This document shows positions 20,197-28,761 of a stretch of 64,000 bases of DNA, piece by piece. The stretch comes from Hansschlegelia zhihuaiae. Lineage in GTDB: Bacteria; Pseudomonadota; Alphaproteobacteria; Rhizobiales; Methylopilaceae. The first letter of the stretch is position 1. The number at the start of each line of letters is the position of its first letter. A model generated the notes under the pieces. It saw only the letters and a program-made list of their open reading frames with translations, was not told where the DNA came from and searched no databases. The stretch covers positions 71,018 to 135,017 of the forward strand of contig NZ_RYFI01000002.1 of NCBI RefSeq assembly GCF_004103825.1. The letters run 5' to 3'. Made by a program: the position numbers and the translations under genes.

Positions 20197-20222
20197 GAGG
20201 GCGCGATCCTGCTCTTTTCGGC

Positions 20223-20248
20223 AAAAAGGCCGGCCCAGAGGGCCGGCC
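20223..20248 (-). terminator. Rho-independent terminator after DUF2852 gene
   Basis: On the minus strand an 8-bp perfect stem GGCCGGCC with a 5-base loop is followed by a CTTTTTGCC run. It sits 25 bases past the DUF2852 stop and 27 bases before the SDR start. Confidence 0.8.
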
Positions 20249-20273
20249 GGAGAGATGGGCTCGGGGCGCGGCT

Positions 20274-20738
20274 TCAGCCGCGCGAGGCCATGAAGCGCTC
20301 GAACTCCTCGCGCTGGCGGGTCTCGTCATGGGCGCCGCGCTCGGCCCTGAGATGGGACTCGAAGGCGGCCGTGGTCTCGTCGACCTTGCGGCGCTCCTCG
20401 TCGAGCCTGCGAAGCTCGCCGTCCCGCCACGCGTCGAACGCCGCGTTGCCGGTCCGGCGCGGCGCGCCGCAGCCGCTGGCGCGACGTGGGCGGAACTCGT
20501 CGCGAAAATTGCGGCCGATGTCGTCGGCGGCCTGCCGCGCCCGATCGAGCGCGCCGCCCGAGCCGCGCAGCGTAGCCGCGATCTTCTCGCCCCAGATCAC
20601 ATAGACGATCATCGCGAGCCCAAGCGGCCAGAACAGGATGAAACCGATCGCCGTGAGGGCGATGGTGAGGGCGGTCCAGCGATGCGGCACGCCAGGGATG
20701 ACGGCGGCGGCGTCATCGATCGGGGGGTTCGAGGTCAT
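20274..20738 (-). CDS. DUF2852 domain protein, small inner membrane protein
   Basis: A 154-residue protein. Residues ~20-50 contain a long hydrophobic segment (WTALTIALTAIGFILFWPLGLAMIVYVIWG, given here only as a position) that may form one or two membrane spans around a Pro-Leu-Gly turn, as in DUF2852 proteins. The rest is charged and probably cytoplasmic, ending in RREEFERFMASRG, with a helical stretch at ~110-150 rich in Arg/Glu. The family is largely confined to alphaproteobacteria and has no assigned function. A terminator follows directly, so it appears to be monocistronic. Confidence 0.85.
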   Translation of the reverse strand: MTSNPPIDDAAAVIPGVPHRWTALTIALTAIGFILFWPLGLAMIVYVIWGEKIAATLRGSGGALDRARQAADDIGRNFRDEFRPRRASGCGAPRRTGNAAFDAWRDGELRRLDEERRKVDETTAAFESHLRAERGAHDETRQREEFERFMASRG

Positions 20739-20961
20739 CGTCGTCTCCGTTCGGCGGCGCCCCGGGGGCAGGGCTCGCCGTCTTGCGACAATCTGGCGAC
20801 GGCCGATCCGCCGTTCAAGTCCGCGCGTCCGCGGCGTCCGCCGCTCGCGGAACGCTGGCGTTTTGCGCGCGCTCTCCCATTATCTCTCTGTGGGACCTTC
20901 GTCACAGGCCTGAGACGAATCAGGCTTATGGCGGACAGCGAGCAGCACGCGAGGCGCCGAT

Positions 20962-21774
20962 TTGCTGGACGAACCTGAAACGCAGCGGTTCCGGGCGCTC
21001 TTCATCTCCGACGTCCATCTCGGAACCAAGGGCTGCCAGGCCGAGATGCTTCTCGACTTCCTGCGGGACCACGACGCCGAGGTGATCTACCTCGTCGGCG
21101 ACATCATCGATGGATGGCGGCTGAAACAGTCCTGGCACTGGCCCCAGGCTCACAACGACGTCGTCCAGAAGCTGTTGCGCAAAGGGCGCAAGGGCGCGCG
21201 GATCGTCTATCTGCCCGGCAATCACGACGAGTTCCTGCGCGACTATTACGGCACGCATTTCGGCGGGATCGAGGTGGTGGAGACCGCGATCCACGAGACC
21301 GCGACCGGGCGGAAGTATCTCGTGATCCATGGCGATATCTTCGACATGGTCGTGCGCCACGCGCGCTGGCTCGCCTTCCTGGGCGACTGGGCCTACGAGA
21401 CGGCGCTCGCGGTCAACACCTACCTCAATCTGGTCCGCCGCAAGCTCGGCCTGAGCTACTGGTCGCTATCGGCCTGGGCGAAGCTCAAGGTCAAGAACGC
21501 CGTCAACTTCATCGGGCAGTTCGAGGAGACGTTGTCGGCCGAAGCCGGCAAGCACAAGGTCGACGGCGTGATCTGCGGCCATATCCACCACGCGGCGATG
21601 CACGACATGAACGGCGTCGCCTATGTGAATTGCGGCGACTGGGTGGAAAGCTGCACCGCGATCGCCGAACATGCCGACGGCCGACTCGAGCTGATCCGCT
21701 GGGCCGACCGCAAGGCGGTCGAACCCGCCGACTTCGGGAGCAAACGGCAGACGCGAGCCCCCGTCGCCGCCTGA
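20962..21774 (+). CDS. UDP-2,3-diacylglucosamine diphosphatase-like metallophosphoesterase (LpxH-like)
   Basis: A ~270-residue calcineurin-type phosphoesterase. All metal motifs are visible: FISDVHLG, YLVGDIIDGW, LPGNHDEFLRDYYG, VIHGDIFD and ICGHIHH. The family includes LpxH, which cleaves UDP-2,3-diacylglucosamine to lipid X in lipid A synthesis, but many alphaproteobacteria use LpxI, so this longer alphaproteobacterial type may act on another nucleotide-linked lipid. The start is a TTG at 20962 with GAGG seven bases upstream; no in-frame ATG precedes the fold. The glycosyltransferase gene follows after 29 bases, suggesting joint action on an envelope glycolipid. Confidence 0.9.
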   Translation: MLDEPETQRFRALFISDVHLGTKGCQAEMLLDFLRDHDAEVIYLVGDIIDGWRLKQSWHWPQAHNDVVQKLLRKGRKGARIVYLPGNHDEFLRDYYGTHFGGIEVVETAIHETATGRKYLVIHGDIFDMVVRHARWLAFLGDWAYETALAVNTYLNLVRRKLGLSYWSLSAWAKLKVKNAVNFIGQFEETLSAEAGKHKVDGVICGHIHHAAMHDMNGVAYVNCGDWVESCTAIAEHADGRLELIRWADRKAVEPADFGSKRQTRAPVAA

Positions 21775-21803
21775 CCGGCGCGCGGCCTTTACGGAGTCGG
21801 CCC

Positions 21804-22838
21804 ATGCGGGTCCTGGTGGTGACGGACGCCTGGCGCCCCCAGGTCAACGGCGTGGTGCGCACGATCGAGCAGCTCGTGACCCATGCGCCGACCTATGGGG
21901 CGGAGATCGTGCTGCTGACGCCGCAGGCGTTCCGCACCGCCCCGCTGCCGACCTATCCGGAGATCCGGCTGGCGCTCGCCCGCGCCGCGGTGGTCGGCGG
22001 CATGATCGACGCCGCCAAGGTCGACCACATCCACATCTCGACCGAGGGGCCGCTCGGCCTCGCGGCGCGCCGCGCCTGCCTGAGGCGAGGGCTCGCCTTC
22101 ACGACCAGCTACCACACGCGGTTCCCGGAATATGTGCGGCGGCGCATGCCCATTCCCGAGCGTTGGACCTATGCTTGGCTCCGCCGCTTCCACAACGCCG
22201 GCGACGGGATGATGGTCGCGACCGATTCGCTCGCGCGCGACCTCGCGGGGCGCGGCTTCGAACGCCTGATGAGGTGCACGCGCGGCGTCGACGCCGATCG
22301 CTTCAGGCCCCGCCCCGGCGTCGACGTCTTCGGCCTGCCGCGGCCGGTGTTCCTCTATGTCGGCCGGATCGCGACGGAGAAGAACATCGAGGGCTTCCTT
22401 TCCCTCGACCTGCCGGGGTCAAAGGTCGTGGTCGGGGACGGCCCGTCGCGCGCGGCGCTCGCCGCGGCGTTCCCGGCCGCGCGCTTCACCGGGTCGCTCG
22501 ACGGCGAGGCGCTCGCCGAAGCCTACTCCTCCGCGGAGGTCTTCGTGTTCCCGAGCCGAACCGACACCTTCGGCATCGTGATCCTTGAGGCGCTCGCGAG
22601 CGGCCTGCCGGTCGCGGCCTTTCCGGTCACCGGTCCGATCGACGTGCTGAGCGGTTCAGGCGCCGGCGCCGGGGCGCTGAACGAGGATCTTCGGGCCGCG
22701 GCGCTCGCGGCGCTCGAAATCCCGAAGGAAAAGGCGCGGGCGGTCGCGCTCCAGCACGGCTGGTCGGAGGCGGCGCGCATGTTCGTGGAAAACGTCAGGA
22801 CGGTCATGGCCCGCCGGGCGAAACGGTTGACCGCCTAG
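21804..22838 (+). CDS. Glycosyltransferase family 4-type (GT-B fold)
   Basis: A 344-residue GT-B enzyme. The N-terminal domain starts MRVLVVTDAWRPQVNGVVRTIE, the classic acceptor-side loop of the alpha-mannosyl/glucosyltransferase group, with TSYHTRFPEYV near residue 110; the C-terminal nucleotide-sugar domain shows YVGRIATEKNIEGFL, VVGDGPSRAAL and the EX7E-like FPSRTDTFGIVILEALASG. It is co-transcribed with the LpxH-like gene, so a lipid-linked or glycolipid acceptor is likely. The sugar donor and acceptor cannot be told from sequence. Length and ends are normal for the family. Confidence 0.92.
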   Translation: MRVLVVTDAWRPQVNGVVRTIEQLVTHAPTYGAEIVLLTPQAFRTAPLPTYPEIRLALARAAVVGGMIDAAKVDHIHISTEGPLGLAARRACLRRGLAFTTSYHTRFPEYVRRRMPIPERWTYAWLRRFHNAGDGMMVATDSLARDLAGRGFERLMRCTRGVDADRFRPRPGVDVFGLPRPVFLYVGRIATEKNIEGFLSLDLPGSKVVVGDGPSRAALAAAFPAARFTGSLDGEALAEAYSSAEVFVFPSRTDTFGIVILEALASGLPVAAFPVTGPIDVLSGSGAGAGALNEDLRAAALAALEIPKEKARAVALQHGWSEAARMFVENVRTVMARRAKRLTA

Positions 22839-22839
22839 A

Positions 22840-22864
22840 GCAAGTCGTTCTGTTGCGGACTTGC
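22840..22864. terminator. Hairpin between convergent genes, possible terminator
   Basis: A 7-bp perfect stem GCAAGTC/GACTTGC with an 11-base loop starts immediately after the glycosyltransferase stop, in a 50-base convergent gap. There is no T-run on either strand, so intrinsic termination is doubtful. Confidence 0.3.
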
Positions 22865-22888
22865 CCCGGCGACCCGAGGTCCACGGGC

Positions 22889-23605
22889 TCAGGCGAACAG
22901 GATCGCCTTCTCTTCCTCGGACAGGCTTTCCAGCAGGCCCGGCGTCCAGGCCTTGGGCATGACCGGCCGTGTGGCTGCGGCCGGGGACGGGGAGGGGGAG
23001 GCCGCCAGCGGGGCTGCGGCGTGTTCGTCCGTCAGGTCCAAGGCCTCGCCATTCACCAGCATGACGGCTCGGGGGAACCGATCGGTCTCCGCGGCCACGG
23101 TGTCGAACTGCGCGGCAGATTCCTCGACGGCGCCGTCGACGAGCGCATGCTCCGCGACCAACGCGTCGTCCTCGAACTCGTCATAACCGCCGGCGGCGTC
23201 TGCGACCGGTGAGACGGAAGCCTGCGGCGGCTCCAGGAGGCGCGGCGTTTCGCCGAGAGCTTCGAGAGCCAGCGCGATGGCGCGCTCGAGTTCGCCGCAT
23301 TGTCGCAAAGCCCGGCCCGCCTGGCGGCGCGGCCTCGGGACGGAAGCGAGCGTCTCGCGGATCCCAGTGGCGAGGGATGCGGCGGCGCGGATGCGCCCCA
23401 CCGCCTCCGCCGAGCCTTGCGGCGCGTTCTGCCGTGACGCGAGCCGCCCCTCGAGCGCCACGAGCGCGTCGAGCACGGCCATGGTGTCCGACGTGCGATT
23501 GCGGCGCGCGAACTCGGCGAGGAACCAACGGCCCCGCTCCGTCTCCATCACCGCGGAGGCGATCGCGTCGTAGTCCTCGAGCGAGAGTGGCGTAAGGGCC
23601 GACAT
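22889..23605 (-). CDS. Hypothetical protein with conserved rhizobial N-terminal domain
   Basis: A 238-residue soluble protein. Residues ~5-60 (LEDYDAIASAVMETERGRWF and the following LAEFARRNRTSDTM block) form a helical domain that I associate with uncharacterised Hyphomicrobiales proteins. The middle is Arg/Ala rich and helical, the C-terminal third is acidic and low complexity (VAAETDRFPRAV..., repeated Ala/Pro/Ser near 215), and the end LLESLSEEEKAILFA resembles a short helix. No signal or membrane segment is seen. It is monocistronic, convergent with the glycosyltransferase. Function unknown. Confidence 0.78.
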   Translation of the reverse strand: MSALTPLSLEDYDAIASAVMETERGRWFLAEFARRNRTSDTMAVLDALVALEGRLASRQNAPQGSAEAVGRIRAAASLATGIRETLASVPRPRRQAGRALRQCGELERAIALALEALGETPRLLEPPQASVSPVADAAGGYDEFEDDALVAEHALVDGAVEESAAQFDTVAAETDRFPRAVMLVNGEALDLTDEHAAAPLAASPSPSPAAATRPVMPKAWTPGLLESLSEEEKAILFA

Positions 23606-23712
23606 TCCGATCCGCTCCGGGCCGCGGCCGGATTCGGGCCGCAGACGCTACGAGAGTGCATCTAAAGCGAATTTCGCGCCTGCGAAAAGGTAGGAATGTC
23701 CCGTATGCCGCC

Positions 23713-24702
23713 TCATCCCCACAGCGCGGGAACGGGCGGGCGCAGCAGGCTGCCCTCGTAGACAAGGCCGTGCTCCCGGTCGCGGGCGAGCAGCAGCGGG
23801 CCGTCGAGGTCGACGATCGCCGCGCCCTGCGCGACGAGGACGGCCGGCGCCATGGCGAGCGAGGAGGCCAGCATGCAGCCGACCATGACGGTGAGGCCCG
23901 CCGCGCGAGCTTCGGCCGCAAGCGCCAGCGCCTCGGTCAGCCCGCCGGTCTTGTCGAGCTTGATGTTGATGGCGTCGTAACGCCCGATGAGGCGCGCGAG
24001 GCTCCCGCGGTCATGCGCGCTCTCGTCGGCGCAGACCGCGATCGGCCGGTCGATCGTCGCGAGCGCCCCGTCATCGCCGGCCGGCAGCGGCTGCTCTACG
24101 AGGGTCACGCGGGCGGCCGCGCAGGCCCGGAGGTTCTCGGCGAGCGCGGCGCCGGTCCAGCCTTCGTTGGCGTCGACGATGAGCTCGGCCTTCGGGGCCG
24201 CGGCGCGGACCGCCGCAATACGCTCGGGGTCGCGACCGTCGCCGCCGCCGAGCTTGACCTTGAGAAGCGGACGGGCGGCCGCCGCGCGCGCGGCCTCGGC
24301 CATGGCGTCGGGGGCGCCGAGCGACAGCGTGAAGGCGGTGACGAGCGGTTCGGGTTCGGGCAGGCCTGCGAGCGCGGCGACGCTCGTGCCTGCGCGCTTG
24401 GCCTCGAGATCCCAGAACGCGCAGTCGAGGGCGTTGCGGGCGGCGCCCGCGGGCAGCCGCGACTGCAGCGCGGCGCGGTCGAGGCCGGCGGCGATCCCGG
24501 CCGCGAGCGCGTCGATCTCGGCCTTCACGCCCTCCGGCGTCTCGCCATAGCGTGGATAGGGCCGGCACTCGCCGCGGCCCCGATGCGGGCCGTCCACGAG
24601 TTCGGCCACGACGGTGACGACCTCGGTCACCGACCCACGCGCGATGGTGAAGGCGCCGACGATCGGCCAGCGCTCGATACGAGTGGTGAGGGTAGGGGCC
24701 AT
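23713..24702 (-). CDS. dgcA: N-acetyl-D-glutamate racemase / dipeptide epimerase (DgcA-like, enolase superfamily)
   Basis: A 329-residue muconate-lactonizing-type enolase superfamily enzyme. Catalytic signatures are visible: LKVKLGGGD (KxK acid/base Lys), IVDANEGWT, LVEQPLP, CADES and NIKLDKTGGL (second catalytic Lys), as in Ala-Glu epimerases. The DUF1611 gene (DgcN-like) is 0.95 kb upstream on the same strand; DgcN and DgcA together form a D-glutamate catabolic route through N-acetyl-D-glutamate, so DgcA activity is favoured over cell-wall dipeptide epimerisation. The start MAPTLTTRIERW at 24702 gives the normal N terminus; an upstream ATG at 24765 is in frame. Confidence 0.85.
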   Translation of the reverse strand: MAPTLTTRIERWPIVGAFTIARGSVTEVVTVVAELVDGPHRGRGECRPYPRYGETPEGVKAEIDALAAGIAAGLDRAALQSRLPAGAARNALDCAFWDLEAKRAGTSVAALAGLPEPEPLVTAFTLSLGAPDAMAEAARAAAARPLLKVKLGGGDGRDPERIAAVRAAAPKAELIVDANEGWTGAALAENLRACAAARVTLVEQPLPAGDDGALATIDRPIAVCADESAHDRGSLARLIGRYDAINIKLDKTGGLTEALALAAEARAAGLTVMVGCMLASSLAMAPAVLVAQGAAIVDLDGPLLLARDREHGLVYEGSLLRPPVPALWG

Positions 24703-24841
24703 GAGGGGGACGCCCAAGCGATGCGAGGCCCTGCTGATAGCGTGGTCGAACGCCGATTTGAACATGCGTTCGACCGCGCGCGTTCGCTTCGGCCGCCTTC
24801 AACGGGCTTTATGAGCCGTCAACGAATGGAGTGGCGAGCGG

Positions 24842-25648
24842 GTGTGGATCATCGCGAAGATCGCGTTCGGCGTCGTCGGCGCATACGCCGCCTTCTGTCT
24901 CGTCATGTTCCTCGCGCAAAAGGCCTTCCTGTTCCATCCGACGCCCGAGACCGGGCCTCCGGCGGCCTATGGGCTGGCCGAATTCCGCCGCGTCGAGATG
25001 GTCGCGGAGGACGGCGTTCCGCTCGTCGGCTGGCTCCACGAGAACGCCAGCCGCGAGAAGGCGATCCTGTTCTTCTACGGCAACGCCGACGCGCTGCCGC
25101 CCTATGCCGGCTTCTTCAGGAGCTTCGCCAAGGCCGGATATTCGGTGCTCGGCGTCAATTACCGCGGCTATGGGGGCTCGGGCGGCGAGCCCTCGGAGAC
25201 CGGGTTCTACGCCGACGCCGACGCCGGCTTCCGTTTCCTTGCCCGGCACGTTCCGGCTGAGAGGATCACGGTCGTCGGCCGTTCGATCGGGACCGGCGTC
25301 GCGGTCGATCTCGCGGCGCGGAACCCCGTGAGGTCGCTGGTCCTGATCTCGCCCTTCACCTCGGTCGTGGACGCCGCCTCGGAGGTCTTCTGGTATCTGC
25401 CCGTCAGCCTGCTGCTCCGGCACCGCTTCTCGTCCATCGACGGCATCCGCCGCGTGAGGGCCCCGGTCCTGATCATGCATGGCGACGCCGACGCGATCAT
25501 CCCCGTGCTCCACGCCAGGCTCCTCCACGAGGCCGCGGCGGAGCCGAAACGGCTCGAGGTGTTCGAGAGCGCGGACCACATCGCGATGGATCTCGACCGG
25601 ATCTTCCGGCTGACGGTCGAGTTCGACGCGGGCGACGAGAGGCGCTGA
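24842..25648 (+). CDS. Alpha/beta hydrolase with N-terminal membrane anchor
   Basis: A 268-residue serine hydrolase. The N-terminal WIIAKIAFGVVGAYAAFCLV is an uncleaved membrane or signal anchor; the catalytic domain shows FFYGNAD, VNYRGYGGSGGEPSE, nucleophile GRSIGTG (~155-161), acid HGDADAIIP and His in SADHIAMD. It resembles the BEM46/YfhR-like family of membrane-anchored hydrolases with unknown substrates. The start is a GTG at 24842. It is encoded between and opposite to dgcA and dgcN; a functional link with D-glutamate use is not implied by the sequence. Its 3' end is 6 bases from the dgcN stop. Confidence 0.87.
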   Translation: MWIIAKIAFGVVGAYAAFCLVMFLAQKAFLFHPTPETGPPAAYGLAEFRRVEMVAEDGVPLVGWLHENASREKAILFFYGNADALPPYAGFFRSFAKAGYSVLGVNYRGYGGSGGEPSETGFYADADAGFRFLARHVPAERITVVGRSIGTGVAVDLAARNPVRSLVLISPFTSVVDAASEVFWYLPVSLLLRHRFSSIDGIRRVRAPVLIMHGDADAIIPVLHARLLHEAAAEPKRLEVFESADHIAMDLDRIFRLTVEFDAGDERR

Positions 25649-25654
25649 GCGGAC

Positions 25655-26671
25655 TCAGCGCGGCGCCGGAAACTCCTCCAGCAGCCGGTCCACGATCGTC
25701 GCCATCCCGAAGCGCAGGGGATCGCTCGCCGGCACGCCATGCGCGGCGGCCGCCTTCTCGAGCGTCGCCCGCGCCTCCGCCTCGGGGAGCGCCGACGTGT
25801 TGATGGCGACGCCGACGCAGCGGATGTCGGGATTGGTGAGCCGGCCGGCCGAGACCGTCGCCTCGATGACCTGCGCGATGCTGGGCAGCGCATGCGAGAC
25901 ATTGCGCATCGTCTTCCGGGTCGGCTCGTGGCAGACCACGAAGGCGTCGGGCTGCGCGCCATGCAACAGGCCGAGCGTCACGCCCGCGAAGGAGGGGTGG
26001 AACAGCGAGCCCTGGCCCTCGACCACGTCCCAGTGGCCGGGCGCGGCGGCGGGCGAGAGCCATTCGGCGGCGCCCGCGATGAAGTCCGCCACCACCGCGT
26101 CGATCGCGACGCCGCGGCCGGCGATCAGCACGCCGGTCTGACCCGTCGCGCGGAACTCGGCGTCGAGCCCGCGGTCGCGCATCTCGGCCTCGAGCGCGAG
26201 CGCCGCATACTTCTTGCCGACCGAACAGTCGGTGCCGACGGTGAGCACGCGGCGCCCGGGCCGCTTCTCGCCATTACCGGTCGCGAAACGCTCGGTCGAC
26301 GCCCTGAGGTCGAACAGTTTTCGGCCATGCGCGTGGGCCGCTTCGGCCACGCGCTGGAACGAGGCGAGCCGGACATGCATGCCGCTCGCGACGTCGAGTC
26401 CCCGTCCGATCGCTTCGACGATCGCGTCGATCCAGTGCTCCGGCAACCGTCCGCCGGCGTTGACCACGCCGATCACGAAGGTCTTGGCGCCCTGCCGGAC
26501 GGCCTCGGCCACGTCCATGTCCGGCAGGCCGACATCGGCGCCGCAGCCGGGCAGGCGCATCTGGCCGACGCACCAGTCGCGCCGCCAGTCGACGACGCCG
26601 GCCGCAGTCTTGGCGGCGAGCTGGTCCGGGGCGTCGCCCAGAAACAACAAGTAGGGCCTTATGATCTCCAC
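25655..26671 (-). CDS. dgcN: DUF1611 protein, D-glutamate N-acetyltransferase DgcN-like
   Basis: A 338-residue protein of the DUF1611 family. The N-terminal Rossmann-like domain (residues ~1-140; YLLFLGDAPDQLAAKTAAG, GADVGLPDMD, IGVVNAGGRLP) is followed by a P-loop-type domain with VGTDCSVGKKYAALALE, EFRATGQTGVLIAG, VVEGQGSLFHPSFAG and VCHEPTRK. DgcN acetylates D-glutamate for epimerisation by DgcA, the gene present just downstream. The start is a GTG at 26671 with GGAG seven bases before it. It is divergent from the mla operon, sharing 111 bases of upstream DNA. Confidence 0.88.
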   Translation of the reverse strand: MEIIRPYLLFLGDAPDQLAAKTAAGVVDWRRDWCVGQMRLPGCGADVGLPDMDVAEAVRQGAKTFVIGVVNAGGRLPEHWIDAIVEAIGRGLDVASGMHVRLASFQRVAEAAHAHGRKLFDLRASTERFATGNGEKRPGRRVLTVGTDCSVGKKYAALALEAEMRDRGLDAEFRATGQTGVLIAGRGVAIDAVVADFIAGAAEWLSPAAAPGHWDVVEGQGSLFHPSFAGVTLGLLHGAQPDAFVVCHEPTRKTMRNVSHALPSIAQVIEATVSAGRLTNPDIRCVGVAINTSALPEAEARATLEKAAAAHGVPASDPLRFGMATIVDRLLEEFPAPR

Positions 26672-26782
26672 GGGGGGTCTCCGGGCGGCGCCAGCCTCGA
26701 CAGATTGCGCGCGTCCTGAATAGTAGGACGGACCCCCATCGGACAAGGCGACCCGGCGTCGCCGGGCCCGGACAGTTCGCGC

Positions 26783-27928
26783 GTGGATGTTGACGAGACT
26801 GCCGCAGATCTGACGGTCGGGACCTTCGACGAAGGTCTCGTGCTGACGCCGCTCGGCCCGTGGACGGCGCGCACGGGGGACGAGCTCCAGGACAAGATCG
26901 ACGCTCTCAACCTGAGCGGGGCCGACGGTCGGTCGGTCGTGATCGACATGGCGGAGGTCGCGCGCCTCGACACCGTCGGAGCGCTGCTGATCCAGCGGTT
27001 GCGCGCGGCCGCCGAGGCCGCCGGCGCGACCGCCGAGCTCCACGCCGTGAAGCCGCAGCACGAAAGGCTGATGGCGGCGCTCCGCGAGCACGCCAAGCAG
27101 AAGCCGCCGCCCGCGCGCCGGACTTCCGGCGCTGTCGATCTGCTGGCCGGCGTCGGGGCGAGCGTCATCGAGATGGGCGACGACGTGAAACGAGGGCTCG
27201 GCTTCCTCGGCGCGGTCGTCTCGGTCTGCGCGAAGCTCGCGATCACGCCCTGGCGGTTCCGCTTCACCTCGACGGTCCACCACCTCGACCGCGTGGGCCT
27301 GCGTGCGGTGCCGATCATCGCGCTGATCTCGTTCCTGGTCGGCGCGATCGTCGCGCAACAGTCGATCTTCCAGCTCCGGAACTTCGGCGCGACGCTGTTC
27401 GTGGTCGACCTGCTCGGCATCCTGGTGCTGCGCGAACTCGGGGTCCTCCTGACGGCGATCATGATCGCCGGCCGTTCGGGCTCGGCCTTCACGGCGGAAA
27501 TCGGCTCCATGAAGATGCGCGAGGAGATCGACGCGCTGAAAACCATGGGTCTCGACGCTGTCGAAATCCTGGCGCTGCCGCGCCTCGTCGCACTTGTGGT
27601 CGCGATGCCGATGCTCTCCTTCATCGCGTCGATGTCCGCCCTGTTTGGCGGCGGACTCGTCTCGTGGGGCTATGGCGACATCACGCCGATCACTTTCCTG
27701 CAGCGCCTGAACGACGCGATCACGTTCCAGACCTTCATGGTGGGCATCATCAAGGCGCCATTCATGGCGGTCGTGATCGGCCTCATCGCATGCACCGAAG
27801 GCATGAAGGTGGAGGGCTCGGCCGAATCACTGGGCGCCCGGACGACGGCGTCGGTGGTGAAGGCGATCTTCGTCGTCATCGTGCTCGACGGCGTCTTCGC
27901 CATGTTCTTCGCGGCAATGGGGATCTGA
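26783..27928 (+). CDS. mlaE: Mla-type ABC transporter permease with N-terminal STAS domain
   Basis: A 381-residue inner membrane permease of the MlaE family that moves phospholipids between inner and outer membranes. Residues ~10-100 form a STAS domain (VVIDMAEVARLDTVGALL), and the rest is the MlaE domain with IALISFLVGAIVAQQSIFQL, GVLLTAIMIAGRSGSAFTAEIG, MKMREEIDALKTMGLD and FMVGIIKAPFMAVVIG. The fused STAS domain replaces the separate MlaB of E. coli, as is common in alphaproteobacteria. The start is a GTG at 26783. MlaF begins 2 bases after its stop. Confidence 0.94.
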   Translation: MDVDETAADLTVGTFDEGLVLTPLGPWTARTGDELQDKIDALNLSGADGRSVVIDMAEVARLDTVGALLIQRLRAAAEAAGATAELHAVKPQHERLMAALREHAKQKPPPARRTSGAVDLLAGVGASVIEMGDDVKRGLGFLGAVVSVCAKLAITPWRFRFTSTVHHLDRVGLRAVPIIALISFLVGAIVAQQSIFQLRNFGATLFVVDLLGILVLRELGVLLTAIMIAGRSGSAFTAEIGSMKMREEIDALKTMGLDAVEILALPRLVALVVAMPMLSFIASMSALFGGGLVSWGYGDITPITFLQRLNDAITFQTFMVGIIKAPFMAVVIGLIACTEGMKVEGSAESLGARTTASVVKAIFVVIVLDGVFAMFFAAMGI

Positions 27929-27930
27929 CG

Positions 27931-28743
27931 ATGGCCCCCGCCGAGAGCGCCGCGCCCGTCCCGAAGGGCGGCGACCACGAGGTTGTGATCAAAGTCCGCG
28001 ATCTCGTCGTCGGCTTCGGCGAGCGCAACGTCATCGACGGCTTCGATCTCGACGTCCGGCGCGGTGAGATTCTGGGCGTGGTGGGGCCCTCGGGCGCCGG
28101 CAAGTCGGTCACGTTGCGCGCCATCATCGGGCTGTTGCCGAAGAAGGCGGGGACGGTGGAGGTGTTCGGCGTCGATATGGACAAGGCGACCTGGGACGAG
28201 CGGCTCGCGATCGAGCGCCGCTGGGGCGTGCTGTTCCAGCAGGGCGCATTGTTCTCCTCGCTCACGGTCAAGCAGAACATCGAGATGCCGCTGCGCGAGC
28301 ACACCCATATCTCCGCCAAGCTGCGCGACGAGATCGCCCGGCTGAAGATCGAGCTTGTCGGCCTCAAGCCCGAGGCCGCCGACCTCTTCCCTGCGGAGCT
28401 TTCGGGCGGCATGATCAAGCGCGCGGCGCTGGCCCGGGCGCTTTCGCTCGATCCCGACATCGTCTTCCTCGACGAGCCCACGGCGGGCTTGGACCCGATC
28501 GGCGCCAACGCGTTCGACCGGCTCATCATGACGCTCAAGGACACGCTGGGGCTGACCGTGTATATGGTGACCCACGATCTCGACAGCCTGACCACCGTGT
28601 GCGACCGCATCGCCGCGCTCAAGGGCGGCAAGCTGATCGCCGTCGGTCCGATGTCCGAGATGGTGCGGAACGACGATCCGTGGATGCAGGAGTATTTCCG
28701 CGGCGAGCGCGCCCGCGCGGCCGGCATCGGCGCGGCGGCGTGA
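27931..28743 (+). CDS. mlaF: Mla-type ABC transporter ATP-binding protein
   Basis: A 270-residue ATPase driving the Mla phospholipid transporter. Walker A is GPSGAGKS (~52-59), the signature is LSGGMIKRAALARAL, Walker B is IVFLDEPTAGLDP and the switch His is VTHDLDS. The Q-loop region FQQGALFSSLTVKQNIEMPL is the MlaF/Ttg2A version. The ATG at 27931 follows the mlaE stop by 2 bases, giving tight coupling. The protein would bind the cytoplasmic face of MlaE. Catalytic residues are all intact. Confidence 0.95.
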   Translation: MAPAESAAPVPKGGDHEVVIKVRDLVVGFGERNVIDGFDLDVRRGEILGVVGPSGAGKSVTLRAIIGLLPKKAGTVEVFGVDMDKATWDERLAIERRWGVLFQQGALFSSLTVKQNIEMPLREHTHISAKLRDEIARLKIELVGLKPEAADLFPAELSGGMIKRAALARALSLDPDIVFLDEPTAGLDPIGANAFDRLIMTLKDTLGLTVYMVTHDLDSLTTVCDRIAALKGGKLIAVGPMSEMVRNDDPWMQEYFRGERARAAGIGAAA

Positions 28744-28761
28744 GCGTGGGAGAGTAGACCG

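Noticed and set aside
20928-20978. Short frame MADSEQHARRRFAGRT with an ATG just before the LpxH-like gene, suggesting a frameshifted N terminus
   Set aside because: The phosphoesterase has a usable TTG at 20962 with GAGG seven bases upstream and a complete fold, so no frameshift is needed. Comparison with relatives could reopen this.
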